64,000 nt of DNA from Chrysopilus asiliformis (lineage: Eukaryota; Arthropoda; Insecta; Diptera; Rhagionidae). How positions within the stretch are numbered: position 1 is the first letter of the stretch; every line of letters starts with the position of its first letter. Under the pieces are notes generated by a model. It worked only from the letters and a program-made list of their open reading frames with translations. It had not been told where the DNA came from and made no database searches. Shown here piece after piece: positions 19,132 to 29,803 of the stretch. The position numbers were made by a program, and so were the translations under genes. The stretch covers positions 73,591,585-73,655,584 of the forward strand of contig OZ035960.1 of assembly GCA_964034945.1 (NCBI GenBank), written 5' to 3'.

Positions 19132-20340
19132 ACTTTTTAAAAAAAAGTAAAAAAAACCGACTTAAAAATGCACTAAAAAGGAAAAAATAATTTTTTTTTG
19201 GAAGTTGGTGCCAAAATAGAAACAAACAATTTGCTCTCTTTTATTGTACAATCTAAAAGTGCACTAAAAAGGAAAAAATAATTTTTTTGGAAGTTGGGGC
19301 CAAAATAGAAACTTAAAGAGGACTTCTATTCATATTTCTTGAGTGTTACTTTTACAGCTATCACCAATTCTATTACTGCTATCCAAATGAAAATATTTTA
19401 TCTTTCGTGACGACATCTGACAAAAGAATATTTTTTTAATTTTAACGGAGCTTACCCAAAAACAAAAGAATATTTGTTAATGTTGACGTGGGTTAAGGGC
19501 AACGTGCCAAGTAAGGAACAATACCGCTGACATTTTTATACCCGTATGGTATGGAATACCAAAGGGTATATTAACTTTGCCTTACCGTTTGTAACGCCAA
19601 GATCCCGTCATCACACACAAAAATGAATTACACCTGTGTGTTAGGAATGACAAAAGATTTTGATTTCCGCATGTCCGTCCGTCCGTCTGTCCGTCTGTCT
19701 GTGAACTCGATTGCGGACGCACGGATTGAGCTAGAGCCTTGAAATTTTGCGCAGATCCGTTTTTCGTAAAATGCGAGGCTAAGTTCGTTAATGGGCGAAA
19801 ACGGTCCATTAGGGGGGTACCCCCCATACGAACGAAATCGTTTTTTGCGAATATCTCAAAAACTGTGCATCTTATCAAAAAAGTGCAAGAACAAAAGTTA
19901 TTTGGGATATGATTCTACATAAAACTTCCATACATCAAAATCCGATTGAAACAAATTTTAAAAAATCTCATTGGAAACTTTGACTTCAAAGTGTAATTTT
20001 GGTACAACTGTTCACTTAAATCACCATACGGGTTTTCAATAATTGCCAGATTGGCAAATATAGCTTTTGTTATGTTTATATTATGTAGGTAGGCTGTAAA
20101 AAAATAATGGTTTGAATCTCATCTCTGTGACTTATTAGAAAACAAAAACTTTTGGTACAATTCAATAAATAATAATTTTATTTATTAGAAATTTTTTAAT
20201 TTTATATATTGTACAATAAAAGAGAGCAAATTGTTTGTTTCTATTTTGGCACCAACTTCCAAAAAAAAATTATTTTTTCCTTTTTAGTGCATTTTTAAGT
20301 CGGTTTTTTTTACTTTTTTTTAAAAAGTTTTTTTTTAAAT
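19132..20340. repeat. Inverted-repeat pair (~125-bp arms) enclosing a CGGGTATA repeat
   Basis: 19132-19255 is matched by the complement at about 20215-20340, through AACCGACTTAAAAATGCAC, TTGGAAGTTGGTGCCAAAAT and GCTCTCTTTTATTGTACAAT. Part of the left arm is duplicated at 19253-19315. A reverse copy of the CGGGTATA repeat (19533-20077) lies inside. The pair could be the ends of a TIR element without a gene; no target duplication was seen. Confidence 0.55.
19533..20077 (-). repeat. CGGGTATA dispersed repeat, copy C
   Basis: Runs from TTTTTATACCCGTATGG to AGCTTTTGTTATGTTT. GGAATACC replaces the usual GAAACC at the left end, and the GTCC/GTCTG tract is short. Confidence 0.78.
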
Positions 20341-20426
20341 AATTAACTTGAATTAACAATATTTTTGACTATTCCAGACGCTATATAATTGTACCAACTT
20401 AAAATAATTTTAACTAATGCTAACAT

Positions 20427-23400
20427 TTAGCGTAACGCGAGGGGATAAACAATATTTTTGGTTTTCTGATTTGGTGCATAGATGTACAGAGCTTTTGGAG
20501 TTCCTACTCTGGAGCAAGCAACATATAGTTGACCATGCGAAAAACATGGTTTTTCTAAATTTAGTCCGGCAACGCGCAGTGACTGCCCTTGAGCTTTGTT
20601 GATTGTCATCGCGAAAGCAAGACGCACAGGAAACTGTAGTCGTTTAAATGAGAAGGGCAAATCAGTGGGAATCATTGGAATGCGCGGAATCAGCACATCT
20701 TCTCCTTTACATTTGCCGTTAATAATTGTTGCTTCAATTACATTCGGCATCAGTTTTTTAACGGAAAGTCTAGTTCCGTTGCACAACTTTGGCGTGTTGA
20801 GATTCCGAAGGAGCATAATTGGTGAGCCAACTTTCAATGTCAATATGTGCGGTGGCATTCCAGCAGGCTCCAATGAATTGAGAAATTCTACTGGATAATT
20901 AACAGCTTGATCCTCTTCTGTAACTGTGTCAATGGATTTGTATTTCGTAACCGTACCAGGAATTTTTAATTGAATGTTATTATTAATTCGATTGACGTCA
21001 TCATTCTTTGGAGCTAAGATAGCTCGCTCGCATAGCCAATCGTGATTCCTGAAATTGTTGGCGATGTTCGGGAAAACCTTATTTACAAGATCTTCAATTG
21101 ATGACTGAAGTTGACAGAAGTTCAGTGGGAACGATATCTCCTTTGTTTCAGGAATAACTGGAAGTTTGCCGTCGCCCATATCCAAAAGTTGCTTGGCAAA
21201 TGTTTGTGCAGAAACATCTCCAAATAAATGTACACGCATATTGGTCGACAGTGTAATTTTCTTCACATGTCGCCAGAGAGCCGAATTCTTCAGACATGCG
21301 TTCAGCTCGTCTGCTGGAGTTGATCTTGGAATGACGGGCAAAGTTTGACGGAAATCACCGGCGAGCAATATTAGAGCTCCCCCCATTTGACGTTGATCGC
21401 TTCGGAAATCTCGCAGAGTACGATCAAGTGCTTCAAGCCCTTTTTTATGGGCCATGGTACATTCATCCCAAATAATGATTTGGCATGTTTTCAATACAGT
21501 TGCCATCCCAGATGTTTTTCCAATGTTGCAAAGAGGATCTGCAGCTAGATTTAAATTCAATGGTAGCTTGAGAGCCGAATGCGCCGTGCGTCCTCCATCA
21601 AGTAGCGTTGCTGCAATCCCAGATGATGCCACAGCCAGAGCAATCTCATGCTTCATTCGAATTTCGGCGAGTATCAAATTGAGAAGAAATGTTTTTCCTG
21701 TGCCTCCTGGTGCATCAAGAAAAAGAAGTCCACCATTTCCGCCTCGTACATGCTCCATAACTGTGTCGTACGCGAGTCGTTGATCGTTTGTTAAGCGCAT
21801 TTTCTGAGCCTCAACATAAACCTGTAGCGCATCGACGTCATATTGTTTTTCTCGCAATACGTCTCTATCGACAACATCGTTTCTGTCACGTACCGGTGAA
21901 AATAGTCCAAGCTGATTGAGGATTTTGTTGTTAATCGACATACACATATCCTCAAGTGATATCAGTGCTTCATTGAAAATGTCTTCCGAATACTGTACAT
22001 CTAGACCGGGGTTGTTTCTGCGTGCTCGGAGAAGTATGTCTTCGCTCATACTCTCTTTGTGTTTTTCCCATAGATCTTTGGGACCAGAAGGCGCACAGGT
22101 TGTCAAAATTATGGAGAACAGAGTTCGTATTTGATGAGCATTACGTGTTTCAGATGCTTCTGTCAATGTATTGTCCCAATGTTGATCATTTTCAAGCAAA
22201 CCAAGTTTGAAACATGCTTCTCTGTATGTCTGACACACTTGACCATCAATGGTTTTGATTGCTTGAAACGATGTTGGTCCTTTGACCACGTGAAGCAGCA
22301 TTCGCAAATAGTAGCATTCAGCATTATTTGGATGAACAGTATATACTCGTCCCAATGTGGCAGTAGAAAATATGCCAGCTATCGAAGAATGCCTGGCGCC
22401 TCGTTTTCTTCTGCAAAATATCTTCGTCGATTGATTCCAAGTGTAATAGTTGGGAACTTCGTGATATAGCAACGTTTTTGCGAATTCGTCAGTTGCACAC
22501 AATTGGAAAAAAGCGGTCAATGTTGTGTTTGGTGGATCTGTAGCTCTCTGGGGTGCATTCTCTTCCGTGAAGTAGACTCGTTGACCGTTTTCCAAGTGAA
22601 CACTGAGATGGATGACAGCAGGAAAACGTTCATGAATGTCGAAACCTAGGATTCTCCATACAGCTTCATTACTGCTAATATAACGTCCCATTTGGAATTG
22701 TTCCACTTCATTGACGGGTGCGTTGGGATTCGCAAGTCCGAAAACTGCCATATCGCTGCCTTTATTAACATATTTACATATGTATTTAATAGATTTAACC
22801 GAATTGCAGGCCTCCACGTTAATATGTGCATTGAATGATTTGGAAAGAATAGGAGAGTATGGCACAATCCATTGATTATCAATTTCAAAATCAACGTTAT
22901 TGATTTTTATAGTTGCTGTGTGTCCCCCATCATCTGGTTTTCGTCGTCTGTACAGCGGATAACCATCGCCACCAGTTTGCGTTTCTTGGAGCATCTGACG
23001 TGGATAATTTTTGGTGCATTTTCCATCTTTCATGCATGGCGAATGAGGGTTGTGTGGTCCACATGGTCCGTGAATCATATGTTTTTTCACGATTTTAAAT
23101 AATTCTGGATCTTCTTCCGGATCGGGCAGCTCAGCAGTAATGATATCGTCAATTTGAGTTGGAAGAATTTTTTCAACCAACCAAATTAAGATATGGGCAT
23201 GTGGTAAACCTCTTTTCTGCCATTCAATCGAATACATCCAGCAGCGAGTTTCTCCGTATATATGGCTGTTAGTGATGAGATCGATAAAGCGTATCAATTT
23301 TTGTTTGAAAATTCTAGCTGTGAGGTCATGCCGATGGGATGGTTGCTGGCCAGGGAGAAGTAAATCTTTGATTTCTGTCCAAGATGGATTGCATGTGAAC

Positions 23401-25283
23401 GTGATGAAAAGATCTGGACGTCCATACTTGCGAACATATGTCAGAGCATCCTGAGCATATTCGTGCATGTGTCTTGGACTTCCAGTATATGAAGCCGGAA
23501 GTATAACCTTTTGTCCAATGTCAGTAACTGTTCCATCATTCGCAATTGCATCTCGCAAATGAATATACTGTTCTACTCGAAGCTTCGATTGATTGTAACG
23601 AATGTAATTCAGTCGTTCGCTTTCGACTTTTGCGTACATATCTACGATGAATTGTTGGAAAAGTTGACGACACTTAAGGATGTGGTTAGATTGTTGTTCT
23701 CGAATCATGATACGATATGCATAAAAATCCATACAACTGATTTTTTTCGTTGTCGTAGCACCTGTGACGGGATGAGTTTGATACAATTCGAGATGATATC
23801 CGTCTTCTCCACGCGGAAACAGTATTGGATATTGAAGTGCATCGTACGATCGGTGGGTTTCAGCAACACGTTGCTTGGTTTGATCTCGTCTGCTTATAAC
23901 AACATCTCGCCGGTTAATCTCTGTTCCGACAATTACAGCTGCTACTTCAGGAGCCGTTGGAGCATTGAAGCGTCTTTCATGCTCATTCAATGGCGTTTTA
24001 TCTGCCCTGATAATTACTTTAAAGTCATCTGCTCTTACATTCTCTAATGCGGATTTGAAATCTCGGACCAAACAGTTGTGCTCGTGGAATAATGCTCGCA
24101 ATTCAGCAATAATTTTCCGATCGGTTGTTACACTAAATGCACATCGTCGATCAATCTCTTCCTCGACATTGTCCATGAAATATATTTGCAAAAATTGTGC
24201 ATCTTCTTCGGGCGCAGGAAGAAGTGAACCAATCTGATGATACACTTGTCCTTGGACTTTGAATGTAGGCATGAAATTACCATATTTCACAATATTCGTC
24301 GCTCCAAACGATGTCATTTGAAAGCATGAGTTGTATTTCCGAATATGCTGTAGAAAGTGTTTGGACTCCCGATTACCTCCATCCACATAAGTTAAAAGTG
24401 TGTCTGGTGGCTCAGCCAGTGGTGGCAAATTGACTTTGCCATTGGAGCAACACATGCCAGGCGTTTCTCTTTGAAATTTCTTAGCGCCACAATGAGAGCA
24501 CAAATTAGTCATTTTACCAATGACAACATGGCGATTACTACTGTAATCGTAGTCTTTATCGTAATTGAACGCCGCTTTCTTTAGATCGATTCTCGTTCTT
24601 GATTGACTGCGCCGTGAGCGTTCAGTTTCCCGGCGCGCGTCCCGCTCTTCAGATGTTTCAGCAGCTCTTGAAGTAGAGGCTCTGATCCGGTCAGTTTCCC
24701 GACGTGCGTCTCGTTCTTCAGATGTTTGAGCAGCTCTTGAAGTAGAGGCTCTGATCCGCTCAGTTTCTTGGCGTGCGTCTTGCTTTTCAGATGTTTCAGC
24801 AGCTCTTGAAGTAGAGGCTCTGATCCGGTCAGTTTCCCAACGTGCGTTTCGCTCTTCAGATGTTTCAGCAGCTCTTGAAGTAGAGGCTCTGATCCGGTCA
24901 GTTTCCCGACGTGCGTCTCGTTCTTCAGATGTTTGAGCAGCTCTTGAAGTAGAGGCTCTAATCCGCTCAGTTTCTTGGCGTGCGTCTTGCTTTTCAGATG
25001 TTTCAGCAGCTCTTGAAGTAGAGGCTCCGATCCGGTCAGTTTCCTGACGTGCGTTTCGCTCTTCAGATGTTTGAGCAGCTCTTGAAGTAGAGGCTCTAAT
25101 CCGCTCAGTTTCCCGGCGCGCGTCCCGCTCTTCAGATGTTTCAGCAGCTCTTGAAGTAGAGGCTCTGATCCGCTCAGTTTCTTGGCGTGTGTCTCGCTCT
25201 TCAGATGTTTCAGCAGATCTATTGGCTGACAATTGCCGAGTATGTCTGGTTGATCTTCCAATGTTTGATTTTTTGAATGGCAT
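20427..25283 (-). CDS. Helitron transposase: HUH Rep nuclease plus PIF1-type helicase
   Basis: An uninterrupted 1618-aa frame, a normal size for animal Helitron proteins. Residues 24-230 are nine tandem 23-aa repeats. A cysteine cluster follows (CSHCGAKKF...GMCCSNGKV, about residue 262). Next comes the Rep part: DFYAYRIMIRE; RPDLFITFTCNPSW; the HUH motif in RGLPHAHILIWL (about residue 693); and the two-tyrosine motif YICKYVNKG (about residue 833). The PIF1-like helicase has Walker A in APGGTGKTFL (about residue 1192), Walker B in IIWDECTMAHKKG (about 1270) and a C-terminal YVACSRVG (about 1594). All named catalytic residues are present. The protein nicks and unwinds DNA for rolling-circle transposition. 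Confidence 0.95.
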   Translation of the reverse strand: MPFKKSNIGRSTRHTRQLSANRSAETSEERDTRQETERIRASTSRAAETSEERDARRETERIRASTSRAAQTSEERNARQETDRIGASTSRAAETSEKQDARQETERIRASTSRAAQTSEERDARRETDRIRASTSRAAETSEERNARWETDRIRASTSRAAETSEKQDARQETERIRASTSRAAQTSEERDARRETDRIRASTSRAAETSEERDARRETERSRRSQSRTRIDLKKAAFNYDKDYDYSSNRHVVIGKMTNLCSHCGAKKFQRETPGMCCSNGKVNLPPLAEPPDTLLTYVDGGNRESKHFLQHIRKYNSCFQMTSFGATNIVKYGNFMPTFKVQGQVYHQIGSLLPAPEEDAQFLQIYFMDNVEEEIDRRCAFSVTTDRKIIAELRALFHEHNCLVRDFKSALENVRADDFKVIIRADKTPLNEHERRFNAPTAPEVAAVIVGTEINRRDVVISRRDQTKQRVAETHRSYDALQYPILFPRGEDGYHLELYQTHPVTGATTTKKISCMDFYAYRIMIREQQSNHILKCRQLFQQFIVDMYAKVESERLNYIRYNQSKLRVEQYIHLRDAIANDGTVTDIGQKVILPASYTGSPRHMHEYAQDALTYVRKYGRPDLFITFTCNPSWTEIKDLLLPGQQPSHRHDLTARIFKQKLIRFIDLITNSHIYGETRCWMYSIEWQKRGLPHAHILIWLVEKILPTQIDDIITAELPDPEEDPELFKIVKKHMIHGPCGPHNPHSPCMKDGKCTKNYPRQMLQETQTGGDGYPLYRRRKPDDGGHTATIKINNVDFEIDNQWIVPYSPILSKSFNAHINVEACNSVKSIKYICKYVNKGSDMAVFGLANPNAPVNEVEQFQMGRYISSNEAVWRILGFDIHERFPAVIHLSVHLENGQRVYFTEENAPQRATDPPNTTLTAFFQLCATDEFAKTLLYHEVPNYYTWNQSTKIFCRRKRGARHSSIAGIFSTATLGRVYTVHPNNAECYYLRMLLHVVKGPTSFQAIKTIDGQVCQTYREACFKLGLLENDQHWDNTLTEASETRNAHQIRTLFSIILTTCAPSGPKDLWEKHKESMSEDILLRARRNNPGLDVQYSEDIFNEALISLEDMCMSINNKILNQLGLFSPVRDRNDVVDRDVLREKQYDVDALQVYVEAQKMRLTNDQRLAYDTVMEHVRGGNGGLLFLDAPGGTGKTFLLNLILAEIRMKHEIALAVASSGIAATLLDGGRTAHSALKLPLNLNLAADPLCNIGKTSGMATVLKTCQIIIWDECTMAHKKGLEALDRTLRDFRSDQRQMGGALILLAGDFRQTLPVIPRSTPADELNACLKNSALWRHVKKITLSTNMRVHLFGDVSAQTFAKQLLDMGDGKLPVIPETKEISFPLNFCQLQSSIEDLVNKVFPNIANNFRNHDWLCERAILAPKNDDVNRINNNIQLKIPGTVTKYKSIDTVTEEDQAVNYPVEFLNSLEPAGMPPHILTLKVGSPIMLLRNLNTPKLCNGTRLSVKKLMPNVIEATIINGKCKGEDVLIPRIPMIPTDLPFSFKRLQFPVRLAFAMTINKAQGQSLRVAGLNLEKPCFSHGQLYVACSRVGTPKALYIYAPNQKTKNIVYPLALR
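24594..25214 (-). repeat. 69-bp coding tandem repeat, 9 units, in the Helitron gene
   Basis: Nine units encode AETSEERDARRETERIRASTSRA-like 23-mers (residues 24-230) that differ at a few positions: E/Q, ER/KQ, D/N, R/Q/W. Units 2-3-4 resemble later blocks, suggesting expansion by several units at a time. Because 69 is a multiple of 3, a second minus-strand frame also stays open across the array. Confidence 0.92.
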
Positions 25284-25590
25284 TTCAAATAATTTCCGGT
25301 ACGTAATTTCCAGTGCTTAATGTTCGTTGACGATGCCTTAATTGTCATGAAAAACTAAAATCTTTATTATTTACTTTTTCCTTTGATTTTCTGATTTCCT
25401 TGATGTTCCAATTTCTGCTTTTACTCTTATTCACTTTCTCACTATAACCTTTTTTTATTTGTCTGCTTTTCTCCGTGCTCAATGTTACTTTTCTCACTTC
25501 TACAATTTTTACAGGTAATTTCCTTCACCTTCAAAAATCACTTTCAAAATTTTCTACTTTTTGTTGTAACTTAGTCGACTGACTTTTAAC

Positions 25591-25627
25591 AACTGATTTA
25601 TTACTCCTTGGTTCTCTAGTATTTATA
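25591..25627 (-). promoter_or_regulatory. Predicted TATA/Inr core promoter of the Helitron gene
   Basis: On the minus strand TATAAATA (25627-25620) lies 33 bp upstream of the A in TCAGTT (25596-25591), a good arthropod initiator. This would give a leader of about 310 nt before the ATG at 25283. The prediction rests on motif spacing only. Confidence 0.5.
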
Positions 25628-25931
25628 TCCTCCTAGCGCCTTTGTTATTTCACAATCGGTATATTAGTAACATATGTTGTTTGTGGCTCCGCCCATTTCT
25701 GCCGAAAAGTTGAAAAAGTAATCTGGAAAAACCAAGCAAGCTGCAATCGACTTTCGATTTAATCGTCATTAATAATCGATTAATCGATCAACACATGTTT
25801 GATAATACCCCAGATGGAAATGAAACTTATAAAAAGTCCTAAGCGTATGGATGGTATTCGACAAAAACAACGCATGGACAACAAAAATTCCAAAAATTGT
25901 ACCTAGTTTTTATTAAAAGAAAGTATTTTTT
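25628..25931. other. Upstream flank of the Helitron gene
   Basis: No gene is seen. TTAATCGATTAATCGATC-like palindromes lie near 25,770-25,790. Otherwise AT-rich. Confidence 0.3.
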
Positions 25932-26290
25932 CTATAAAATGGATGTTGGTATGTATGTAGGTATATCAGATTAATAGACTCAAAAACTCGACCGATTTTT
26001 ATGCGGTTTTTGATGATCCGCACACTGCCAGGTGCAGATTTTTAGCTATGTTAGATTTTAAAAATTCGAAACGGAAGGTCTTGTAAGATTAACGCAAATA
26101 TCCCTTTTCCAAGTTTTTCCGGAAAAATTGACAATATGAGGTTTTCGGGGTCGCTGATTACGAATCTGGCGTTGGAATTTCAAAATTCGAAACGGAAGGT
26201 CCTGTAAGGATAACACAAATGTCCTTTTTATAATTTTTTGTCGGGAAAACGGGGCACTATGCGGCCAATAGGTCTTGTGAGCGGACATAA
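25932..26290 (+). repeat. Helitron family B, 5-prime fragment
   Basis: Begins TCTATAAAATGGATG and continues with AAACTCGACCGATTTTTATG, TTTTTAGCTATGTTAGATTT and two units of the ACGGAAGGTCYTGTAAG minisatellite. There is no CTAG end, so it is truncated at the 3-prime side. Its orientation is opposite to the Rep gene. Confidence 0.65.
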
Positions 26291-27460
26291 TTTAAAAAAT
26301 GTGAGTTTTAAATTTGTCAAAACGATAGATTGTAGGTGCTGTAGAACCGTATGAAGTTATTCGATATTTTATCAAATATTGGTACTTCAAATGTCCAAAA
26401 ACAAAACTCGAAATAGATTTATTGATTTTCAAAATTTTTATGAACTTTAAAAAGTTACCATTTCCTTATATTTCTACCTAAACTTTTTTTTAAAACTCGA
26501 AATAGATTTATTGATTTTCAATATTTTTTATGAACTTTAAAAAGTTACCATTTCCTTATATTTCCACCTAAACTTACAAACTATTAGAATTAGCTTTAAA
26601 ATGGGGAAAAAAGAAACCAGATATGTTGATTTTGGGCTTAGTTGTGATATATTTTGTAAAGTACATAATTTTTCATAAAAAAATTGTATAAATGTTGAAA
26701 ATCAACAATGGCCGCTAAGCGACGTTAAGCTGAAACCTTTTTTACCTGATAGAAGACACATTTTGACACCTAAAAAACCATATGGGATGTTGCGGAAATG
26801 TACGTGGAAAATACAGTAAACAATATTAAAATCATGGTTGGAGCTATTTCTTTTACCAGACAAAACTGATTTTGACTGAATTATAAATTATAGTTTTATT
26901 TATTTTAAATATATTTGAGGACTAAAAATTGTTTTTTATTTTGGTAAAAACTTATTAAGAGAAACCAATAAAAAAAATTTAATTGGTATTTTTAGATAAG
27001 GGAAATTATAAACCCAGATTAATAACATTATTTTATTGCTCCGACTTAAAAATTTACCTGCAACATATGGCGATTATAAAATAGTTAATCAAGGATATTT
27101 TTGGGTAAATCCTATTGGTAATTAACACAATAAATTAAGTCCTAGGAATTATGGGTGCAATTAAGCCCCAATTAGTGATCAGTAATAAGTAATTAATTAG
27201 GGATCAGTACTGACTGGGGGTGACTCACGTAATCACTTATCTTCAGGTAGAACCTTTATAATTTTTTGGTCTAGGACTACTCAGTCCATTTCTAATCTTT
27301 TTACCGGCACCTAGTGCCGTCTATTATTTGCTAATTCAGTTGTTTTTCTGCTTGGGTATCCCTTACTGGGTTCTAGCAACCCTCTGGAGTACTTTTTGGC
27401 CATATGAATATTTTGAAAAATTTTAAGTTTGGGTTTTTGTTATTTTTTTCCTTATAATTC
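26291..27460. repeat. AT-rich stretch with an ~85-bp tandem duplication
   Basis: AAACTCGAAATAGATTTATT starts two adjacent, almost identical units at about 26404-26488 and 26493-26575. The rest holds no recognisable gene. Short AATTAATTAG and GTGATCAGTA motifs lie near 27.15-27.2 kb. Confidence 0.55.
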
Positions 27461-27600
27461 ACTTTATTTTGTTCCAATGTTGTGCATGATATTTACGCTC
27501 TATTTCGATAGCGAAAAAGCTGCTCCTGAGAATCGGTCCAGTAGTTTTTGAGTCTATTAATCTCATACATACATCTATACCAACATCCATTTTCTTACAC
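27461..27600 (-). repeat. Helitron family B, 5-prime scrap
   Basis: The minus strand reads the opening of family B (AAAATGGATGTTGG, then AAACTACTGGACCGATTC). It lacks the terminal TCTATATATA and is joined directly to another family-B piece at about 27,605. Confidence 0.55.
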
Positions 27601-27604
27601 ATGG

Positions 27605-28400
27605 ATTTAGAATGCCAAAAAACCAACTTAAAAAACTTGAAAATCAACGTAATCCTTACAGGACCTTTCGAAACTGAAACGCCGGATTCGTAATCAGCGA
27701 CCCTGAAAACCCCTTAATACCCATTTTTTCGGGAAAAACGGGAAAAAGGACATTTGCGTTATCCTTACAGGACCTCCCGTTTCAAATTTTTCTAAATCTA
27801 ATACCGGATTCGTGATCAGCGATCCCAAACATAATGCCAATCTTTCCGGGGAAAAAGGATATTTGCGTTATCCTTACAGGACCTTCCGTTTCGAATTTTA
27901 AAATTCCAACAGCAGAGCCGTGATCAGCGACCCCAAAAACCCCATAATGCAAATTTTTCCGGGGAGAAATGGGAAAAAGGATATTTTCATTATCCTTACA
28001 GGACCTTCCGTTTCGAATTTTGAAAATCTAATACCGGATTCGTGATCAGCGACCCCAAAAACCCTATAATGAAAATTTTTCCGGGGAGAAATGGGAAAAA
28101 GGATATTTTCATTATCCTTACAGGACCTTCCGTTTCGAATTTTGAAAATCTAATACCGGATTCGTGATCAGCGACCCCAAAAACCCCATAACGCAAATTT
28201 TTCCGGGGAGAAATGGGAAAAAGGATATTTTCATTATCCTTACAGGACCTTCCGTTTAGAATTTTGAAAATCTAATACCGGATTCGTGATCAGCGACTCC
28301 AAAAACCCTATAATGCAAATTTTTCCGGGGAAAAATGGGAAAAAGGATATTTTCATTATCCTTACAGGACCTTCCGTTTCGAATTTTGAAAATCTACATA
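27605..28400 (-). repeat. Helitron family B minisatellite, ~7 units of ~118-122 bp
   Basis: Each unit contains ATCCTTACAGGACCTTCCGT, TTCGTGATCAGCGACC, AAAAACCCYATAATG and TTTTTCCGGGGAGAAATGGG. The marks fall at about 27653, 27760, 27871, 27989, 28107, 28233 and 28350. The three units from 27.99 to 28.35 kb are nearly identical. It lies just inside the 5-prime end at 28542. Confidence 0.85.
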
Positions 28401-28542
28401 GCTAAAAACCTGCTCCTGGCAACGCAGATGATTTTGCAAAAAACCGCGTAAAATCGGTCCAGTAGTTTTTGAGTTTTGTAATCTCAAACAAACAGACAAA
28501 CAGACAGACAAACAGACAAACATCCATTTTTATATATATAGA

Positions 28543-29707
28543 TGTAGAGACATGCAGCCCATATCTATTGTGGAAGATGAGGGATTCCTTCATCTTATGA
28601 AGTTGACTCTCCCGTTATACAAGCTACCTTGCCGGAAGACGATTACTTCACTTTTGGACACTAAATATAACTCGATTTCTTCACTGATTAAGGAAGAGAT
28701 AGCACGAATTTCGTTTTTATGCCTTACCACCGACGTATGGACAGAGACTCACCAGACTAAGAGTTTCCTTGGGATTACAGTCCATTTTATTACAGACTCT
28801 CCAGACGGAAATGAAGCTCGCCTGGAAAGCATTGTGATAGGTGTGGTTGAGCTGTCTGAAAGACACACAGGAGAATATTTGAGCAAGGTTCTATCTGAAA
28901 TTTGTACCTCTTGGTCCATCGATAAGGGGAAAATTGCCGCGGCAGTTATAGATGGAGGGGCCAACGTGATAAAAGCAATTGAGTTGGCCTTTGGAAGGCA
29001 AAAGCATTTGTATTGCTTTGCGCATATGCTGAACCTTCTGGCGCAAAAATCAGTTGAGCATCTGCCAGAGGTTAAGGAGGTGTTGGACCAGGTAAAATCC
29101 ATTGTCACCTGGTTCAGACACAGCGTCACTGGGAGTGATCAATTGCGAAAGAAGACAGTGGATTTAGAGAAGAAAACCTTAATACAGTCGGTGTCAACAC
29201 GGTGGAATCCGACTTTCTACATGGTGGAAAGGTTTCTGTATCTCCGTGAGGTAGTGAATAATATCATAACATTTAATATAACCGCGCCAACGATGGTAGG
29301 CGCATTGGACGTTGAATTTTTAAAAGAACTGGTGCTGCTATTAAAGCCAGTCGAGTCGGCCACGAAGGAAGTAAGCGGGGAAAAGTTCATCACTTCAAGC
29401 ATCGTAATTCCTATAATTGGGTTACTAAAGAAAAAAATAATAGCAACTCAAACTGCGACTGAATTAGGCCAGTGTCTTAAACAAAACATGCTCGCAGAGT
29501 GGGAGAAGAGGTTTAAAAATTTGGAACACTCTCCGTTGTACTCTCTGGCAACGCTGCTTGATCCAAGATTTAAGAATCTGCACTTCTCCGATCCGACTGC
29601 GCTGTCTTCTGCAATTCGTCGACTTTCACTGGAGCTGAAGATGGAAATAAGAGAAAGAGAAGATTCCTCATCCGATTCAGATGTGGCTCAACTCAATGAG
29701 GAAAAAG
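28543..29707 (+). CDS. hAT transposase, central catalytic segment
   Basis: Resumes in frame from 16270: TGT AGA GAC ATG CAG reads CRDMQPISIVEDEGF, the usual hAT start of the catalytic region. LTTDVWTETHQTKSFLG holds the first catalytic Asp, and AAAVIDGGANVIKAIEL the second. CFAHMLNLLAQ and STRWNPTFYMVERF are the conserved C/H and RW blocks. The segment ends with a donor, G|GTAAGA at 29707/29708. No stop or frameshift is seen in 388 codons. The protein would cut and paste the element ends. Confidence 0.92.
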
Positions 29708-29803
29708 GTAAGAATTCCGCTTTTGATATTTAATTATTTATTTAGTCGTACTATGCAATTTTTATGCAATTTACTAAGTAATAATTTTGTTTGGTCTTTC
29801 CAG
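29708..29803 (+). other. Intron of the hAT transposase gene (96 bp)
   Basis: Donor GTAAGA and acceptor TTTCCAG. It joins ...LNEEK-D to AQSFSLWDD and restores the frame (a split GAT codon). Confidence 0.85.

Larger units (their letters stand above)
16278..28542 (-). mobile_element. 12.3-kb Helitron-bounded block, possibly one autonomous Helitron
   Basis: The hAT reading frame is split exactly by this block. At its right edge the minus strand starts with family-B 5-prime sequence TCTATATATATAAAAATGG (28542), and at its left edge it ends with the family-B 3-prime end GGGTCTGCTAG. It encodes an intact Rep/helicase on the same strand (25283-20427). One reading is a single large autonomous Helitron that gathered other repeats. 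The other is several successive insertions at one site, because a second 5-prime end lies at 16631 and family-B scraps lie at 25932 and 27600. The sequence does not settle which. Confidence 0.6.

Noticed and set aside
24581..25348. 255-aa minus-strand frame rich in LLKHLKSETH repeats, overlapping the Helitron gene
   Set aside because: It is the second frame of the 69-bp coding repeat, kept open because the unit length is a multiple of three; the Rep frame is the real one.
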